A stretch of DNA of 64,000 bases from Clostridium sp. CF012 (GTDB taxonomy: Bacteria; Bacillota; Clostridia; Clostridiales; Clostridiaceae), in NCBI RefSeq assembly GCF_018861755.1, contig NZ_JAHLEF010000018.1, forward strand, positions 1-64,000. Reading direction: 5' to 3'. The position numbers and the translations under genes were made by a program. Position 1 is the first letter of the stretch; every line of letters begins with the position of its first letter. The notes beneath the pieces were generated by a model, which was not told the DNA's origin, made no database searches, and saw only the letters and a program-made list of their open reading frames with translations. Of this stretch, positions 16,828 through 26,551 are shown piece after piece.

Positions 16828-18557
16828 CTTACAAAGAAAGGTATAATAGTTGGATTAATGCTAATTCCATAGATTTGGAATTAAAGAGTGAGTTAGAGCA
16901 GTTAGTAGATGAAAAAGAAATTGAAGATAGATTTTACAAAGATTTAGAGTTTGGTACTGGAGGACTAAGAGGAGTAATAGGTGCAGGAACCAATAGAATG
17001 AATATACACACTATAGGTAAAGCTACTCAAGGTCTAGCTGACTACTTAAACTCAAAATATACGGGGGATATATCGGTTAGCATAGCCTATGATTCAAGAC
17101 ATATGTCAAAGGAATTTGCAGAAGCAACTGCAAAAACTCTATGTGCTAATGGTATTTTTGTTAATTTATTTGAGAAGTTAACACCAACACCAATTTTATC
17201 TTATGCTGTTCGCACACTAAAAAGTAAAGCGGGTATTGTTATCACTGCATCACATAACCCTAAAGAGTATAATGGATATAAGGTTTACGGAGATGATGGT
17301 GGACAAGTTACTGATGAAGTGGCAACTGAAATTATAACCTGTGCAAAAGGCATAAAAGATTTTTCAAAAGTGAAAACTATGGAGATTTGCAGTGCAAAAG
17401 CAAATGGAATGTTAAAGATCATTGGAGAAAACCTTTATTTATCATATATTGAGAAGGTTAAAAATTTAACTGTGAGAAAAGACTTAGTTGCGAAAAGTGC
17501 CAAGGATTTAAAAATAATTTACACTCCTATTCATGGCTCTGGAAATCTACCTGTGAGAAGGGTTTTAAGTGAACTCGGTTATGATAGCTGTTTTGTAGTG
17601 AAAGAACAAGAATTGCCAAATGGAGATTTTCCAACAGCGCCATACCCTAATCCCGAGGATCCAAAGGTATTTGCATTAGCTCTTGAAATGGCAAAAGACC
17701 TTAATCCAGACATAATTTTTGGCACAGACCCCGATTGTGATCGAATTGGAGTAGTAGTCAAAGATAAAAAGGGGCAATACAAGGTTCTTACAGGAAACCA
17801 GACAGGCGTGTTATTATGTAATTATATTTTAAATTCATTGTGTGGAAATAGTGAATTGCCTAAAAATGGCGTGATATTAAAGACAATTGTTACTACCGAT
17901 ATGGTAGAGGCCATTGGTAAAAAATATAATGTTGAAGTAGTAGATGTGCTAACAGGATTTAAATATATTGGAGAAAAAATTAAAGAATTTGAACTTACGG
18001 GTGAAAAAGAATTTATATTTGGGTTTGAGGAAAGTTTTGGCTATTTAGCTGGAAATTTTGTACGTGATAAAGATGCAGTTATAGCAGCAATGCTAATTTG
18101 TGAAATGACACTTTACTATAAGAATAAAGGCATGAGTTTGTATGATGCACTTATGGACATCTACAGTGAACATGGATACTATGAGGAAGCACTGGTTTCA
18201 ATAGAGCTAAAAGGAAAAGATGGTGCAGAAAAAACAAGTGATATATTAGAACATTTAAGGTCTTCAATGAAGGACAACCTAGGTAATAATAAAATTATAA
18301 AAAAAATGGACTATAGAGCTAGTTTGCAAGTGGACTTAATAGATCACAGCCAGAAAATAATAGATCTTCCGAAATCAAATGTTTTAAAGTTTGTTTTAGA
18401 GGATGGTTCTTGGTTTGTAGTTAGACCCTCTGGAACGGAACCAAAAATGAAAATTTATATATCTGTTAAAGGAAATTCACTAGAAAATACATCTAAAAAA
18501 ATAATTCAGCTCAAAGAAAATGTCATGTTAATAATTGATGAAGCATGTAAAATTTAA
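16824..18557 (+). CDS. pgcA: Phospho-sugar mutase (phosphoglucomutase/phosphomannomutase)
   Basis: Alpha-D-phosphohexomutase of 577 residues, the size of Bacillus PgcA. It interconverts glucose 6-phosphate and glucose 1-phosphate and so feeds GalU. The four family motifs are present in order: GTGGLRG at the N-terminus, the phosphoserine loop TASHNPKEYNGYK, the metal loop DPDCDR, the sugar loop GFEESFGY and the phosphate loop RPSGTEPK near the C-terminus. The ATG has AAGGAGGG 6 bases upstream. It precedes the exopolysaccharide locus, consistent with precursor supply. Confidence 0.92.
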   Translation: MTYKERYNSWINANSIDLELKSELEQLVDEKEIEDRFYKDLEFGTGGLRGVIGAGTNRMNIHTIGKATQGLADYLNSKYTGDISVSIAYDSRHMSKEFAEATAKTLCANGIFVNLFEKLTPTPILSYAVRTLKSKAGIVITASHNPKEYNGYKVYGDDGGQVTDEVATEIITCAKGIKDFSKVKTMEICSAKANGMLKIIGENLYLSYIEKVKNLTVRKDLVAKSAKDLKIIYTPIHGSGNLPVRRVLSELGYDSCFVVKEQELPNGDFPTAPYPNPEDPKVFALALEMAKDLNPDIIFGTDPDCDRIGVVVKDKKGQYKVLTGNQTGVLLCNYILNSLCGNSELPKNGVILKTIVTTDMVEAIGKKYNVEVVDVLTGFKYIGEKIKEFELTGEKEFIFGFEESFGYLAGNFVRDKDAVIAAMLICEMTLYYKNKGMSLYDALMDIYSEHGYYEEALVSIELKGKDGAEKTSDILEHLRSSMKDNLGNNKIIKKMDYRASLQVDLIDHSQKIIDLPKSNVLKFVLEDGSWFVVRPSGTEPKMKIYISVKGNSLENTSKKIIQLKENVMLIIDEACKI

Positions 18558-18680
18558 GAACTGTTCATTAATTTTGGACCATAATTCCCAATAGTATGGT
18601 TTACAAATTATCATCAGTATACTATCATTAAGATTGATACTTGTAGCATAAATATTTAAGACTAGTAGGAAGGTGTAATC

Positions 18681-19751
18681 ATGGACATAAAAACATATTT
18701 TTCAGAAAAATTATCAGCGCTTCTTTTTTTAGAGATTAAGAAGAATAGCAAAATCAATGAATATGTCATTTTGGAGGACATATACTTCCCAGTGAGAACG
18801 AATGAGATAATAGAAAAAGTAAAGAAAAAAGAGGATTTTGATAATATACCAGTTAATCTATTTATAGAAGGAATGTTTTATGTTCTAGGAGCAGATGAAC
18901 ACTTTAAATATACTGACGATTATAAAAAAATCATAAATAACATTCCAAATTCAACAGGATTTATTAAGGGCGTGATTTTCAAAGAAATTCAAAATGAAAA
19001 TTATGAAGAAGCATATATTATTTTAAAAGGGCTATTAACTATAGAAGAAAATAGTGAAAATTATGATAAGATTTTTCTGTTAGTGGATAGATTAAGAGCC
19101 ACTAATATTATGTTCAAGCAGGAACAACTAAAACTTATAGAAAAGGCTAAAAAAATCACAAATTACAGTAATCCATACCTATATGAGTCATTAGTTTTTA
19201 ATAGTGATATGGAACATGATGTAGCATTAATATCTTTAAATAAATATGTTGCAAGTGGTGGAGAACTAACAGCAGAGGTACTTGAACTTAAAGGCAATTT
19301 AAAAACTATAACAAGTTTCCAAAAGGCAAAGGAGCTAATACCCACCAGTCCTAAGGCTGCACTCCAAATTCTAATACCACTAATGGAACAATTAGGAGAC
19401 AGACCAGATATATATTACCACAGTGCTGTAGCCTATAGAATTCTACAAAATTACGAGAAGGCTATATACTATTTGAATGAAGCAGTAGCAATTGAAAGTG
19501 ATTTAATCGAGGTAGTAATTGAGTATGGAATTAACTATGCATGTCTTGAAAATTACGAGCTTGCCATAAGATATTTTAGAGAGGCATTTGAAGTTACAAA
19601 ATCCATAGAAGTATGTACAAATCTTATTATGTGTTATATAAATGTTAAAGACTTTGATCAGGCAAGAATACATTTAGACATTGCTGAAAAAATAGATCCA
19701 CTAGATGAAATTGTAATTCAGTTAGAAAAGCTATTGACGGAGGGTAAATAA
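18681..19751 (+). CDS. Tetratricopeptide-repeat protein
   Basis: Protein of 356 residues whose second half (about 230-350) forms TPR-like helical pairs, for example DIYYHSAVAYRILQNYEKAI, IEYGINYACLENYELAIRYF and IMCYINVKDFDQARIHL. No signal peptide or membrane segment is seen, so it is cytoplasmic. The N-terminal half is not recognised. Its stop overlaps the ATG of the Wzz-like gene by one base, so it belongs to the exopolysaccharide operon; a scaffold or assembly role is an inference. AGGAAGG lies 6 bases before the ATG. Confidence 0.8.
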   Translation: MDIKTYFSEKLSALLFLEIKKNSKINEYVILEDIYFPVRTNEIIEKVKKKEDFDNIPVNLFIEGMFYVLGADEHFKYTDDYKKIINNIPNSTGFIKGVIFKEIQNENYEEAYIILKGLLTIEENSENYDKIFLLVDRLRATNIMFKQEQLKLIEKAKKITNYSNPYLYESLVFNSDMEHDVALISLNKYVASGGELTAEVLELKGNLKTITSFQKAKELIPTSPKAALQILIPLMEQLGDRPDIYYHSAVAYRILQNYEKAIYYLNEAVAIESDLIEVVIEYGINYACLENYELAIRYFREAFEVTKSIEVCTNLIMCYINVKDFDQARIHLDIAEKIDPLDEIVIQLEKLLTEGK

Positions 19752-20422
19752 TGGAATTGACGGAGTACTTTATTATACTAAAAAAGAGAATACTATTGGT
19801 GATTTTAATTACAATAGGAGCCACGGTACTTAGCGGAGTTTTAAGTTATTTCGTTATTAAACCTACTTATAAGGCTGATATATCAGTAATAATTGGAAAA
19901 ATAGAAAATAAAGCTGAAGTACCACAAGCTAGCATGAATGATGTACTTATGTATCAAAAATTAGTTAAAACCTATAGTGAGTTTACTAAATCAAGAAAGG
20001 TTTCAGAACATGTTATTGCAGCACTAAAACTAAATATAGAACCTAGTGAACTTCAAGCAATGGTATCAGTAGAACCAAAAGGAGATACCGAGTTTTTAAC
20101 TATAACAGTTAAATCTAAGAATCCTAAAGAAGCTATGAACATTGCTAATCAGTTTGCTAAATCATTAAAATTTGTAAGCAATGATGTGAAAAAAGCAGAT
20201 AATGTTCAACTTTTAGATGAAGCACAATTACCAATAGCGCCAGATAGTCCGAACCCTAAGTTAAATATGGCAATTGCGTTTTTCATTGGACTTATGGTAT
20301 CACTAGGTATATCATTTTTGCTAGAATACCTAGATAACACTGTAAAAAGTCAAGAAGACATAGAAAAACTAACTGGAATACCTGTTATAGGAATTATTCC
20401 ATTAACTGAAGATAAACGATAG
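19751..20422 (+). CDS. Wzz/YveK-type chain-length and kinase-modulator protein
   Basis: Membrane protein of 223 residues of the CpsC/CapA/YveK family. It has a membrane segment at about residues 15-37, an extracytoplasmic domain, a proline-rich stretch (PIAPDSPNPKLN) and a second membrane segment at about 173-192 that ends in a short cytoplasmic tail. Family members regulate polysaccharide chain length and activate the cognate tyrosine kinase, which is encoded immediately downstream (12-base gap). Confidence 0.9.
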   Translation: MELTEYFIILKKRILLVILITIGATVLSGVLSYFVIKPTYKADISVIIGKIENKAEVPQASMNDVLMYQKLVKTYSEFTKSRKVSEHVIAALKLNIEPSELQAMVSVEPKGDTEFLTITVKSKNPKEAMNIANQFAKSLKFVSNDVKKADNVQLLDEAQLPIAPDSPNPKLNMAIAFFIGLMVSLGISFLLEYLDNTVKSQEDIEKLTGIPVIGIIPLTEDKR

Positions 20423-20434
20423 GAGAGTGAGAAT

Positions 20435-21112
20435 ATGTTAGAAAATTTAATAGCATTAAAAAATCCAAAATCTAGATCCGCAGAAGCCTTTAGAACATTA
20501 AGAACAAATATTCAATTCTCTTCCTTAGATACAGAGCTTAAATCTATATTAGTTACTTCCGCTGGTTCTGGAGAGGGTAAATCAACAGTAATGGCAAATT
20601 TAGCTATTACTATGGCTGAAAGTGGAAAAAGGGTTATTCTTATAGATTGCGATTTAAGAAAACCTTCAATACATAAAAAAATGGGAGTTACCAATTCTAT
20701 GGGACTTACAAATGTATTAGTCCAAAATATAAAAAAAGAAGAATGTATGGTGGAGTCCAATGTTGAAAATCTTTTTATATTGACAAGTGGACCTATTCCC
20801 CCAAATCCAGCAGAACTGTTAGGAACTAAAAAAATGCGCGATTTTATTGAAGACTTAAAAAACGAATTTGATATGGTTCTTATTGATGCACCACCAGTAC
20901 TTGCAGTAACGGATGCACAAATTTTGTCGACAATATCGGACGGTGTAATTTTTGTAGCTTCTTACGGGGAAGCCCAAAAAAATGCTATGGTAGATGCGAA
21001 AGAGTTGATTGATAAGGTTGGTGGAAAAGTAATAGGAATTGTGTTTAATAAAGTACCAGAAGCTGTAAGTGGTTATTATGGAAAATATTACACAGGGTAT
21101 TATGAAAAATAA
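20435..21112 (+). CDS. CpsD/CapB-type tyrosine-protein kinase
   Basis: BY-kinase of 225 residues. It shows RTLRTNIQFS near the N-terminus, Walker A SAGSGEGKS (about residues 43-51), Walker A' VILIDCDLRKP and Walker B VLIDAPPV. The C-terminus ends in a tyrosine cluster (YYGKYYTGYY), the usual autophosphorylation tail. It works with the Wzz-like partner encoded upstream, and is reset by the PHP-type phosphatase encoded downstream. Confidence 0.93.
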   Translation: MLENLIALKNPKSRSAEAFRTLRTNIQFSSLDTELKSILVTSAGSGEGKSTVMANLAITMAESGKRVILIDCDLRKPSIHKKMGVTNSMGLTNVLVQNIKKEECMVESNVENLFILTSGPIPPNPAELLGTKKMRDFIEDLKNEFDMVLIDAPPVLAVTDAQILSTISDGVIFVASYGEAQKNAMVDAKELIDKVGGKVIGIVFNKVPEAVSGYYGKYYTGYYEK

Positions 21113-21139
21113 AATTGTTATTTTAGAAGGTGTAAATTT

Positions 21140-21910
21140 ATGATAGATTTTCACAGTCATATAATCCATGGAATTGATGATGGAGCAAAAAACTTAGATA
21201 TGTCTCTTGAGATGGTGAAGATTTCAGAGAGTGAAGGGGTAGAATATATTTGTGCAACTCCTCATTTTATAACTGAAGAATTTGAAATTAATAGAGAAAA
21301 ATATATTGAAAAACTAAATAGATTAGTTCTAGCCTGTAGGGAGGAAAATTTAAAAATTAAAATATTATCAGGACTAGAAATTTATATGCATCCCAACTTG
21401 CCAAAACTCTATAAAGAAAAGAAAATTTGGGGGATTAATGACTCAGAATATTTACTTATTGAGCTTCCTATGGGGCAATTTCCTATGTACACTGAAAATG
21501 TGTTTTATGAATTAAAGTTACTTGGAGCCAGGCCCATATTAGCCCATCCTGAGAGAAATGTTAAAATTATGAAAAATCATGATTTGATTATTAATTTAAT
21601 TGAGCAAGGCGTATTAATGCAAATTAATGCAGGAAGCCTCTTGGGGGACTATGGGAAAGAAGTGAAAAAAACTGCTGAATCCTTTGTAAAAAGGAATATG
21701 ATACATATTTTGGGTAGTGATGGGCATAATATTACAAGTAGGAAAACTAGGCTAAAAGTAGCCTATGAAAAAGTAAAAGGGACAAATGAAGCTGCCTATA
21801 ACTGGATTTTAGAAAATCAAACTAATATTGTTAATAAGGTATCCACTATGGAATTTTTAGAATTAGAACCTATAAAGAGAGGAATTTCATTTTTCAATTT
21901 TTTTAAATAA
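21140..21910 (+). CDS. CpsB/CapC-type PHP tyrosine-protein phosphatase
   Basis: Metal-dependent phosphatase of 256 residues with PHP motifs: MIDFHSHIIHGIDDG at the N-terminus, ATPHF about residue 46, LAHPERN and LGSDGHN near residue 193, which supply the metal ligands. It dephosphorylates the CpsD-type kinase. It follows the kinase by 27 bases and is the last gene before a terminator, giving a four-gene TPR-Wzz-kinase-phosphatase operon. Confidence 0.92.
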   Translation: MIDFHSHIIHGIDDGAKNLDMSLEMVKISESEGVEYICATPHFITEEFEINREKYIEKLNRLVLACREENLKIKILSGLEIYMHPNLPKLYKEKKIWGINDSEYLLIELPMGQFPMYTENVFYELKLLGARPILAHPERNVKIMKNHDLIINLIEQGVLMQINAGSLLGDYGKEVKKTAESFVKRNMIHILGSDGHNITSRKTRLKVAYEKVKGTNEAAYNWILENQTNIVNKVSTMEFLELEPIKRGISFFNFFK

Positions 21911-21959
21911 GTTTTGAAAAAAAGGTTATAATCTTAGAGTATATTAGTCATCATAAAAG

Positions 21960-21988
21960 AATAACAAGCATAAACTTGTTATTTTTTT
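21960..21988 (+). terminator. Terminator after the kinase/phosphatase operon
   Basis: AATAACAAG (21960-21968) pairs perfectly with CTTGTTATT (21975-21983), 6-base loop, T run to 21988. Confidence 0.85.
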
Positions 21989-22018
21989 CAGATGCCTTAA
22001 TTGAGGAGCTGAAGAACT

Positions 22019-22927
22019 ATGAGAGTTAAAAAAGCTATAATACCAGCAGCAGGTCTTGGCACAAGATTTTTACCAGCTACAAAGGCACAACCTAAAGAGA
22101 TGTTGCCAATTGTTGATAAACCAACAATTCAATATATTATAGAAGAAGCGGTTGCCTCTGGAATTGAGGAAATTTTAATAATAACAGGAAGGAATAAAAG
22201 AGCAATCGAAGATCATTTTGATAAGTCAATTGAACTTGAGTATCAATTACAGCAAAATGGTAAGGAAGATGTTCTGAAAATGGTTAGAGATATATCAAAC
22301 CTGGCCAATATTTATTATATACGTCAGAAAGAACCTAAAGGACTAGGTCACGCAATAAGTTGTGCAAAAACTTTTGTTGGTAATGAACCTTTTGCCGTAA
22401 TGCTGGGTGATGATGTGGTAGATAGTGAGGTTCCTTGTCTAAAACAACTTATTGATTGCTACGAGGAATATGAGACTTCGATTTTAGGAGTTCAAGAGGT
22501 TCCCTTAAGTGAAGTTTACAAATATGGTATTGTAGATGGATCATCAATAGAGGATAGAGTTTACAAGGTAAAGGATGTTATTGAAAAACCCAATGCATCT
22601 GAAGCACCATCCAACATAGCAATACTCGGAAGATATATTATAACCCCTAGAATATTTGATATTTTAGAAAATACAAAGCCTGGAAAAGGTGGGGAAATAC
22701 AACTTACAGACGCACTTAAGACTTTAATATCAGAGGAAGATATGTACGCTTATAATTTTGTGGGTAGGAGATATGATGTAGGCGATAAAGAAGGATTCTT
22801 AGAGGCAACTGTTGAATATGCACTTAAAAGAGATGATCTTAAAGAAACTTTTATGAAATATCTCTTAACTATTAAGGATAACGATATGTTTAAAGAAATT
22901 TATAATGAATGCAATAACAAAAGATAG
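22019..22927 (+). CDS. galU: UTP-glucose-1-phosphate uridylyltransferase
   Basis: Makes UDP-glucose from UTP and glucose 1-phosphate. The 302-residue protein shows the nucleotidyltransferase signature [20 protein letters not shown] at residues 10-29, the [13 protein letters not shown] segment, [11 protein letters not shown] and LGDDVVDSE for metal binding. It supplies the polysaccharide locus, with the mutase upstream providing glucose 1-phosphate. TGAGGAG lies 8 bases before the ATG. Flanking terminators make it a single-gene unit. Confidence 0.95.
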   Translation: MRVKKAIIPAAGLGTRFLPATKAQPKEMLPIVDKPTIQYIIEEAVASGIEEILIITGRNKRAIEDHFDKSIELEYQLQQNGKEDVLKMVRDISNLANIYYIRQKEPKGLGHAISCAKTFVGNEPFAVMLGDDVVDSEVPCLKQLIDCYEEYETSILGVQEVPLSEVYKYGIVDGSSIEDRVYKVKDVIEKPNASEAPSNIAILGRYIITPRIFDILENTKPGKGGEIQLTDALKTLISEEDMYAYNFVGRRYDVGDKEGFLEATVEYALKRDDLKETFMKYLLTIKDNDMFKEIYNECNNKR

Positions 22928-22980
22928 TTTTAGGAAATAAGAGAAATAATTTAATATATTAAATTGGTAATTAACAAAAA

Positions 22981-23021
22981 TTAAGAAGACCCAGCAACTT
23001 TTAAGTGCTGGGTCTTCTTAA
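22981..23021. terminator. Strong hairpin terminator after galU
   Basis: A perfect 16-base-pair stem (22981-22996 with 23006-23021) containing GACCCAGCA and a 9-base loop. The T run is short, but the stem is very stable for this genome. Confidence 0.75.
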
Positions 23022-23096
23022 ATTATAAATTTATAACGCATTAAACAACTGAATTTTGAGAAATTATAAATAAATAGTTAATAAACTCCATTAAAT

Positions 23097-23125
23097 TATA
23101 CAAAAACAAGGTTTTAGGATATAAT
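23097..23125 (+). promoter_or_regulatory. Candidate promoter of the nucleotide-sugar dehydratase operon
   Basis: TATACA, 17-base spacer, perfect TATAAT. It lies about 120 bases upstream of the gene. The -35 is only a four-of-six match. Confidence 0.4.
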
Positions 23126-23247
23126 AATATATGCAAAGATACAGCATACTAGAAGTATAAAAAATATGTTGAATAATTTTGGAAATGAGGTAAAATGATT
23201 AAGGGGAGAAGCAAAGGGTTTAAGACTAAATAAAGGATGTGAACTTC

Positions 23248-25110
23248 ATGAAAACTGACAAAAGGGTCTTTGCGGTGGATATTATTTGTATTTTGGCTTC
23301 ATTATATATATCTCTGCTATTGAGATTTGATTTTAATATCCCTATTAAAGACCTTGAATTTTTTAAACTTTCAATTATTCCAGTTTTGATTTTAATAATA
23401 AGCTTTAATAAAATATTTGGATTGTATCGAAGTATATGGAAATATGCCTCAATAGAAGAATTATTTTCTATAGTATATTCCATATCACTCGCAAATATAG
23501 CGTTCGTAATTTATAGCTATTTAGTTAGCTATATCTTATTTAAAAGTGACTATTATAGATTCCCTTTTACTGTACATATTATATTTTGGCTTCTTTGTGT
23601 AATTACCTTGGGTGGAATTAGAATTATATATAGAATATCAGAGCAAAAAAAAGGAGAAAATAAACAGTGTGATAAGAACGTAAACATTCTTATTGTAGGT
23701 GCCGGCGATGCAGGTGTTATGTTAGTAAAAGAAATTAGTAAACATAGCGAATTGAAATATTATGTTGTGGGATTAATTGATGATGATCAATCTAAAAAGC
23801 ATAAAATAATCAACGGTATAAAAGTATTAGGTGGTAGAGACAAAATAATTTCAATTTGCAAGGAGCAATCCGTTGAGGAAATAATTATTACCATGCCTTC
23901 AGCAGATTTTAAAACTAAAACAGAAATATTAAACATCTGCAAAAGGACGAAATGTAAATTAAAAACAATTCCTGGTATTTACGAAATCGTAGATGAAAAA
24001 GTAAACATTAGTCAACTTCGCGATGTAAATATTGAGGATCTTTTAGGAAGAGAACCAGTTAAATTAAGCACCGAAGATATTGATAAGTATATTAAAGGTA
24101 AAACAATATTAGTTACAGGTGGTGGTGGTTCTATAGGTTCAGAACTATGTAGGCAAATTGCTAAGTTTAAACCTAAAAAACTAATAGTTATAGATATTTA
24201 CGAAAACAATGCGTATGACTTACAGATGGAGCTTAACTACGAGTTTCCACTGTTAAATAAAGAGTTCATTATTGCATCTGTTAGAGACGTTGATAGATTG
24301 AAAGAAGTTTTTGAAACCCATAAACCGGATGTAGTATTTCATGCAGCAGCTCATAAACATGTGCCACTTATGGAGAGTAACCCAGCAGAATCCATTAAGA
24401 ACAATGTAATAGGAACTTATAATGTGGTAAAATGTAGTCATGAATCTGGTGTTAAAAGATTTGTTCAAATTAGTACAGATAAAGCAGTAAACCCTACGAA
24501 TATTATGGGAGCTACAAAGAGATTTTGTGAATTAATAATTCAAGCCTTTGATACAGTTAGCGACACTGAATATGTGGCTGTACGATTTGGTAATGTTTTA
24601 GGAAGTAATGGTTCAGTGATACCATTATTTAAAAAGCAAATAGCTCATGGAGGACCGGTAACAGTTATGCATCCGGATATAAATAGATTCTTTATGACAA
24701 TACCAGAAGCTGCACAATTAGTTATTCAAGCTGGAGGAATGGCAAAAGGTGGAGAAATATTTGTTTTGGATATGGGCGAACCTGTAAGAATTGTCGATTT
24801 AGCCAGAGATTTAATAACGCTTTCAGGACTTGAACCCGATGTAGATATAAAAATTGAATTTGTTGGGCTAAGGCCAGGAGAAAAACTTTATGAAGAGCTC
24901 TTGATGGATGAGGTAGCATTAACATCCACTTCACATAATAAAATTTACGTTGAAAAGCCTATTGGAAATGATATAGATTTTATTGAAAAATCTATTGAGG
25001 ATTTTAAAAATGTAGTGGGAAAAGATAATGAAGCTGTGTTTGCTTTAATGGAACAAAAGGTTCCTACCTATAAAAGAAAGAGCAATTTAAAAAAAGATGT
25101 ATTAAATTAG
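23248..25110 (+). CDS. FlaA1/PglF-type nucleotide-sugar 4,6-dehydratase, membrane-bound
   Basis: Protein of 620 residues with four N-terminal membrane segments (to about residue 125), a CoA-binding-like Rossmann domain (VNILIVGAGDAGV, about 145) and a C-terminal extended SDR domain with TGGGGSIGSELC (about 290). This is the WbpM/PglF architecture, typically UDP-GlcNAc 4,6-dehydratase. The usual catalytic YxxxK is MGATK, with methionine for tyrosine, which is normal in this subfamily. ATG 23248 is chosen over a GTG at 23239 because AAGGA is 10 bases from it and too close to the GTG. It leads the nucleotide-sugar genes. Confidence 0.87.
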   Translation: MKTDKRVFAVDIICILASLYISLLLRFDFNIPIKDLEFFKLSIIPVLILIISFNKIFGLYRSIWKYASIEELFSIVYSISLANIAFVIYSYLVSYILFKSDYYRFPFTVHIIFWLLCVITLGGIRIIYRISEQKKGENKQCDKNVNILIVGAGDAGVMLVKEISKHSELKYYVVGLIDDDQSKKHKIINGIKVLGGRDKIISICKEQSVEEIIITMPSADFKTKTEILNICKRTKCKLKTIPGIYEIVDEKVNISQLRDVNIEDLLGREPVKLSTEDIDKYIKGKTILVTGGGGSIGSELCRQIAKFKPKKLIVIDIYENNAYDLQMELNYEFPLLNKEFIIASVRDVDRLKEVFETHKPDVVFHAAAHKHVPLMESNPAESIKNNVIGTYNVVKCSHESGVKRFVQISTDKAVNPTNIMGATKRFCELIIQAFDTVSDTEYVAVRFGNVLGSNGSVIPLFKKQIAHGGPVTVMHPDINRFFMTIPEAAQLVIQAGGMAKGGEIFVLDMGEPVRIVDLARDLITLSGLEPDVDIKIEFVGLRPGEKLYEELLMDEVALTSTSHNKIYVEKPIGNDIDFIEKSIEDFKNVVGKDNEAVFALMEQKVPTYKRKSNLKKDVLN

Positions 25111-25137
25111 ACCTTTAAGGTTATAGGAGGTAATAAA

Positions 25138-26454
25138 ATGTCTCAATATAAAGACGAATTATTATTAAAATTAAAAAATAAAACAGCAAAACTTGGTGTA
25201 GTAGGCCTCGGATATGTGGGCTTGCCATTAGCTGTAGAGAAGGCTAAGGTAGGTTATGAAGTAATAGGCTTTGATGTTCAAGATAAAAAGGTTAAAATGG
25301 TAAATGAAGGACATAATTACATTGGAGATATTCTAGATTCTGATTTAGCTAAGTTGGTTCGAGAAGGAAAACTTAAAGCCACTACAGATTTTAGCTTTGT
25401 TGCTGATGTTGACACGGTTTGTATTGCAGTGCCTACACCACTAGATTTATATAAGCAACCGGACTTATCATATGTAGTAGAATCAACCAAAAGTGTTGCT
25501 AAGTATTTACATAAGGGAATGCTAGTTGTTTTAGAGAGCACGACATACCCAGGAACAACTGAAGAAGTTCTAAAACCGCTGCTTGAAGAATCAGGTTTAA
25601 AATGTGGAGTTGACTTTTTCCTTGCCTTCTCTCCAGAGCGAATTGATCCAGGTAATAAAGAGTTTAATACAAAAAACACTCCTAAGATAGTTGGGGGATG
25701 TACTAAAGACTGTACTGAAGTAGCAGGAATGTTATACAGAAGTGTGCTAGAGGGAGATATAATGGAAGTTTCTTCTCCAGCGGTAGCTGAAATGGAAAAA
25801 ATTCTTGAGAATACTTTCAGAAATGTAAATATAGCACTAGCAAATGAAATGGCTATTTTGTGTAAAAGAATGAATATTGATATTTGGGAAGTCATAGATG
25901 CAGCTAAAACTAAGCCTTATGGATTTATGCCGTTTTACCCAGGCCCAGGACTTGGTGGACATTGTATACCACTTGATCCATTCTACTTAGAGTGGAAAGC
26001 AAAAGAATTTGATTATCATACGAAATTAATAGAAGCTTCAGGTATAATCAATGATTATATGCCTGAATTTGTCCTTGAAAATGTTATGAAACTTTTAAAT
26101 GGTCAGAAAAAGGCACTAAACGGAGCAAAAGTTCTTCTTATGGGTGCAGCTTATAAGAAAGATATAGATGATATGAGAGAATCACCAACACTAAAGGTTA
26201 TTGATCAGTTAGAAAAGAATGGTGCTGACATAATTGTAAATGACCCATTTATCCCAAAATTCATGCACAAGGGTAAAGAATACGTATCTGTAAATTGGGA
26301 AACAGAAATAGTTAATGCAGATATAGTAATAATAACAACAGATCATAGTGATTATGATTATGAAAGAATTGTAGCAGAAGCTGGTTTATTATATGACACT
26401 AGAAATGCTACAAAATATGTTGTAAATAATAGAGAAAAAATTAATAAACTTTAA
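25138..26454 (+). CDS. Nucleotide-sugar 6-dehydrogenase (WbpA-like)
   Basis: UDP-sugar dehydrogenase of 438 residues. It shows the NAD-binding GLGYVGLPLA, SPERIDPGN, ENTFRNVNIALANEMA, the catalytic-cysteine loop GPGLGGHCIPLDPFYL and AYKKDIDDMRESP. The combination most resembles WbpA, which oxidises UDP-GlcNAc to UDP-GlcNAcA, rather than glucose-specific Ugd. The neighbouring oxidoreductase and acyltransferase fit the next steps of the WbpA-B-E-D-I route to diacetamido-uronic acids. AGGAGG lies 6 bases before the ATG. Confidence 0.85.
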   Translation: MSQYKDELLLKLKNKTAKLGVVGLGYVGLPLAVEKAKVGYEVIGFDVQDKKVKMVNEGHNYIGDILDSDLAKLVREGKLKATTDFSFVADVDTVCIAVPTPLDLYKQPDLSYVVESTKSVAKYLHKGMLVVLESTTYPGTTEEVLKPLLEESGLKCGVDFFLAFSPERIDPGNKEFNTKNTPKIVGGCTKDCTEVAGMLYRSVLEGDIMEVSSPAVAEMEKILENTFRNVNIALANEMAILCKRMNIDIWEVIDAAKTKPYGFMPFYPGPGLGGHCIPLDPFYLEWKAKEFDYHTKLIEASGIINDYMPEFVLENVMKLLNGQKKALNGAKVLLMGAAYKKDIDDMRESPTLKVIDQLEKNGADIIVNDPFIPKFMHKGKEYVSVNWETEIVNADIVIITTDHSDYDYERIVAEAGLLYDTRNATKYVVNNREKINKL

Positions 26455-26477
26455 TATAATTAAAGTAATAAAAATTA

Positions 26478-26519
26478 TGGCATGCAAGCATTGTAAATTA
26501 TTCACAATGTTGCATGCCA
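26478..26519 (+). repeat. Intercistronic hairpin
   Basis: TGGCATGCAA (26478-26487) pairs with TTGCATGCCA (26510-26519), and after a bulged G a further six pairs (CATTGT/ACAATG) close a 9-base loop. No T run follows on the plus strand, so it is more likely an RNA stability or processing element between two cotranscribed genes than a terminator. Confidence 0.6.
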
Positions 26520-26551
26520 AAATTATAGAAAATCATCAAGGAGGAATTCAA

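Larger units (their letters stand above)
22928..23247. other. Intergenic region after galU
   Basis: This 320-base gap holds the galU terminator (22981-23021) and a candidate promoter, TATACA (23097-23102), 17-base spacer, TATAAT (23120-23125), for the dehydratase gene. The rest is AT-rich and shows nothing further. Confidence 0.45.

Noticed and set aside
21914-21932. TTGAAA and TATAAT as a galU promoter
   Set aside because: Only 7 bases separate them, and a terminator lies downstream.
25317-25895. Minus-strand open frame of 192 codons opposite the WbpA-like gene
   Set aside because: Antisense shadow of a conserved gene; low-complexity serine-rich translation and no start signals.
26478-26494. 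TGGCATGCAAGCATTGT as a sigma-54 element
   Set aside because: No GC at the required distance; the sequence is explained as one arm of a hairpin.
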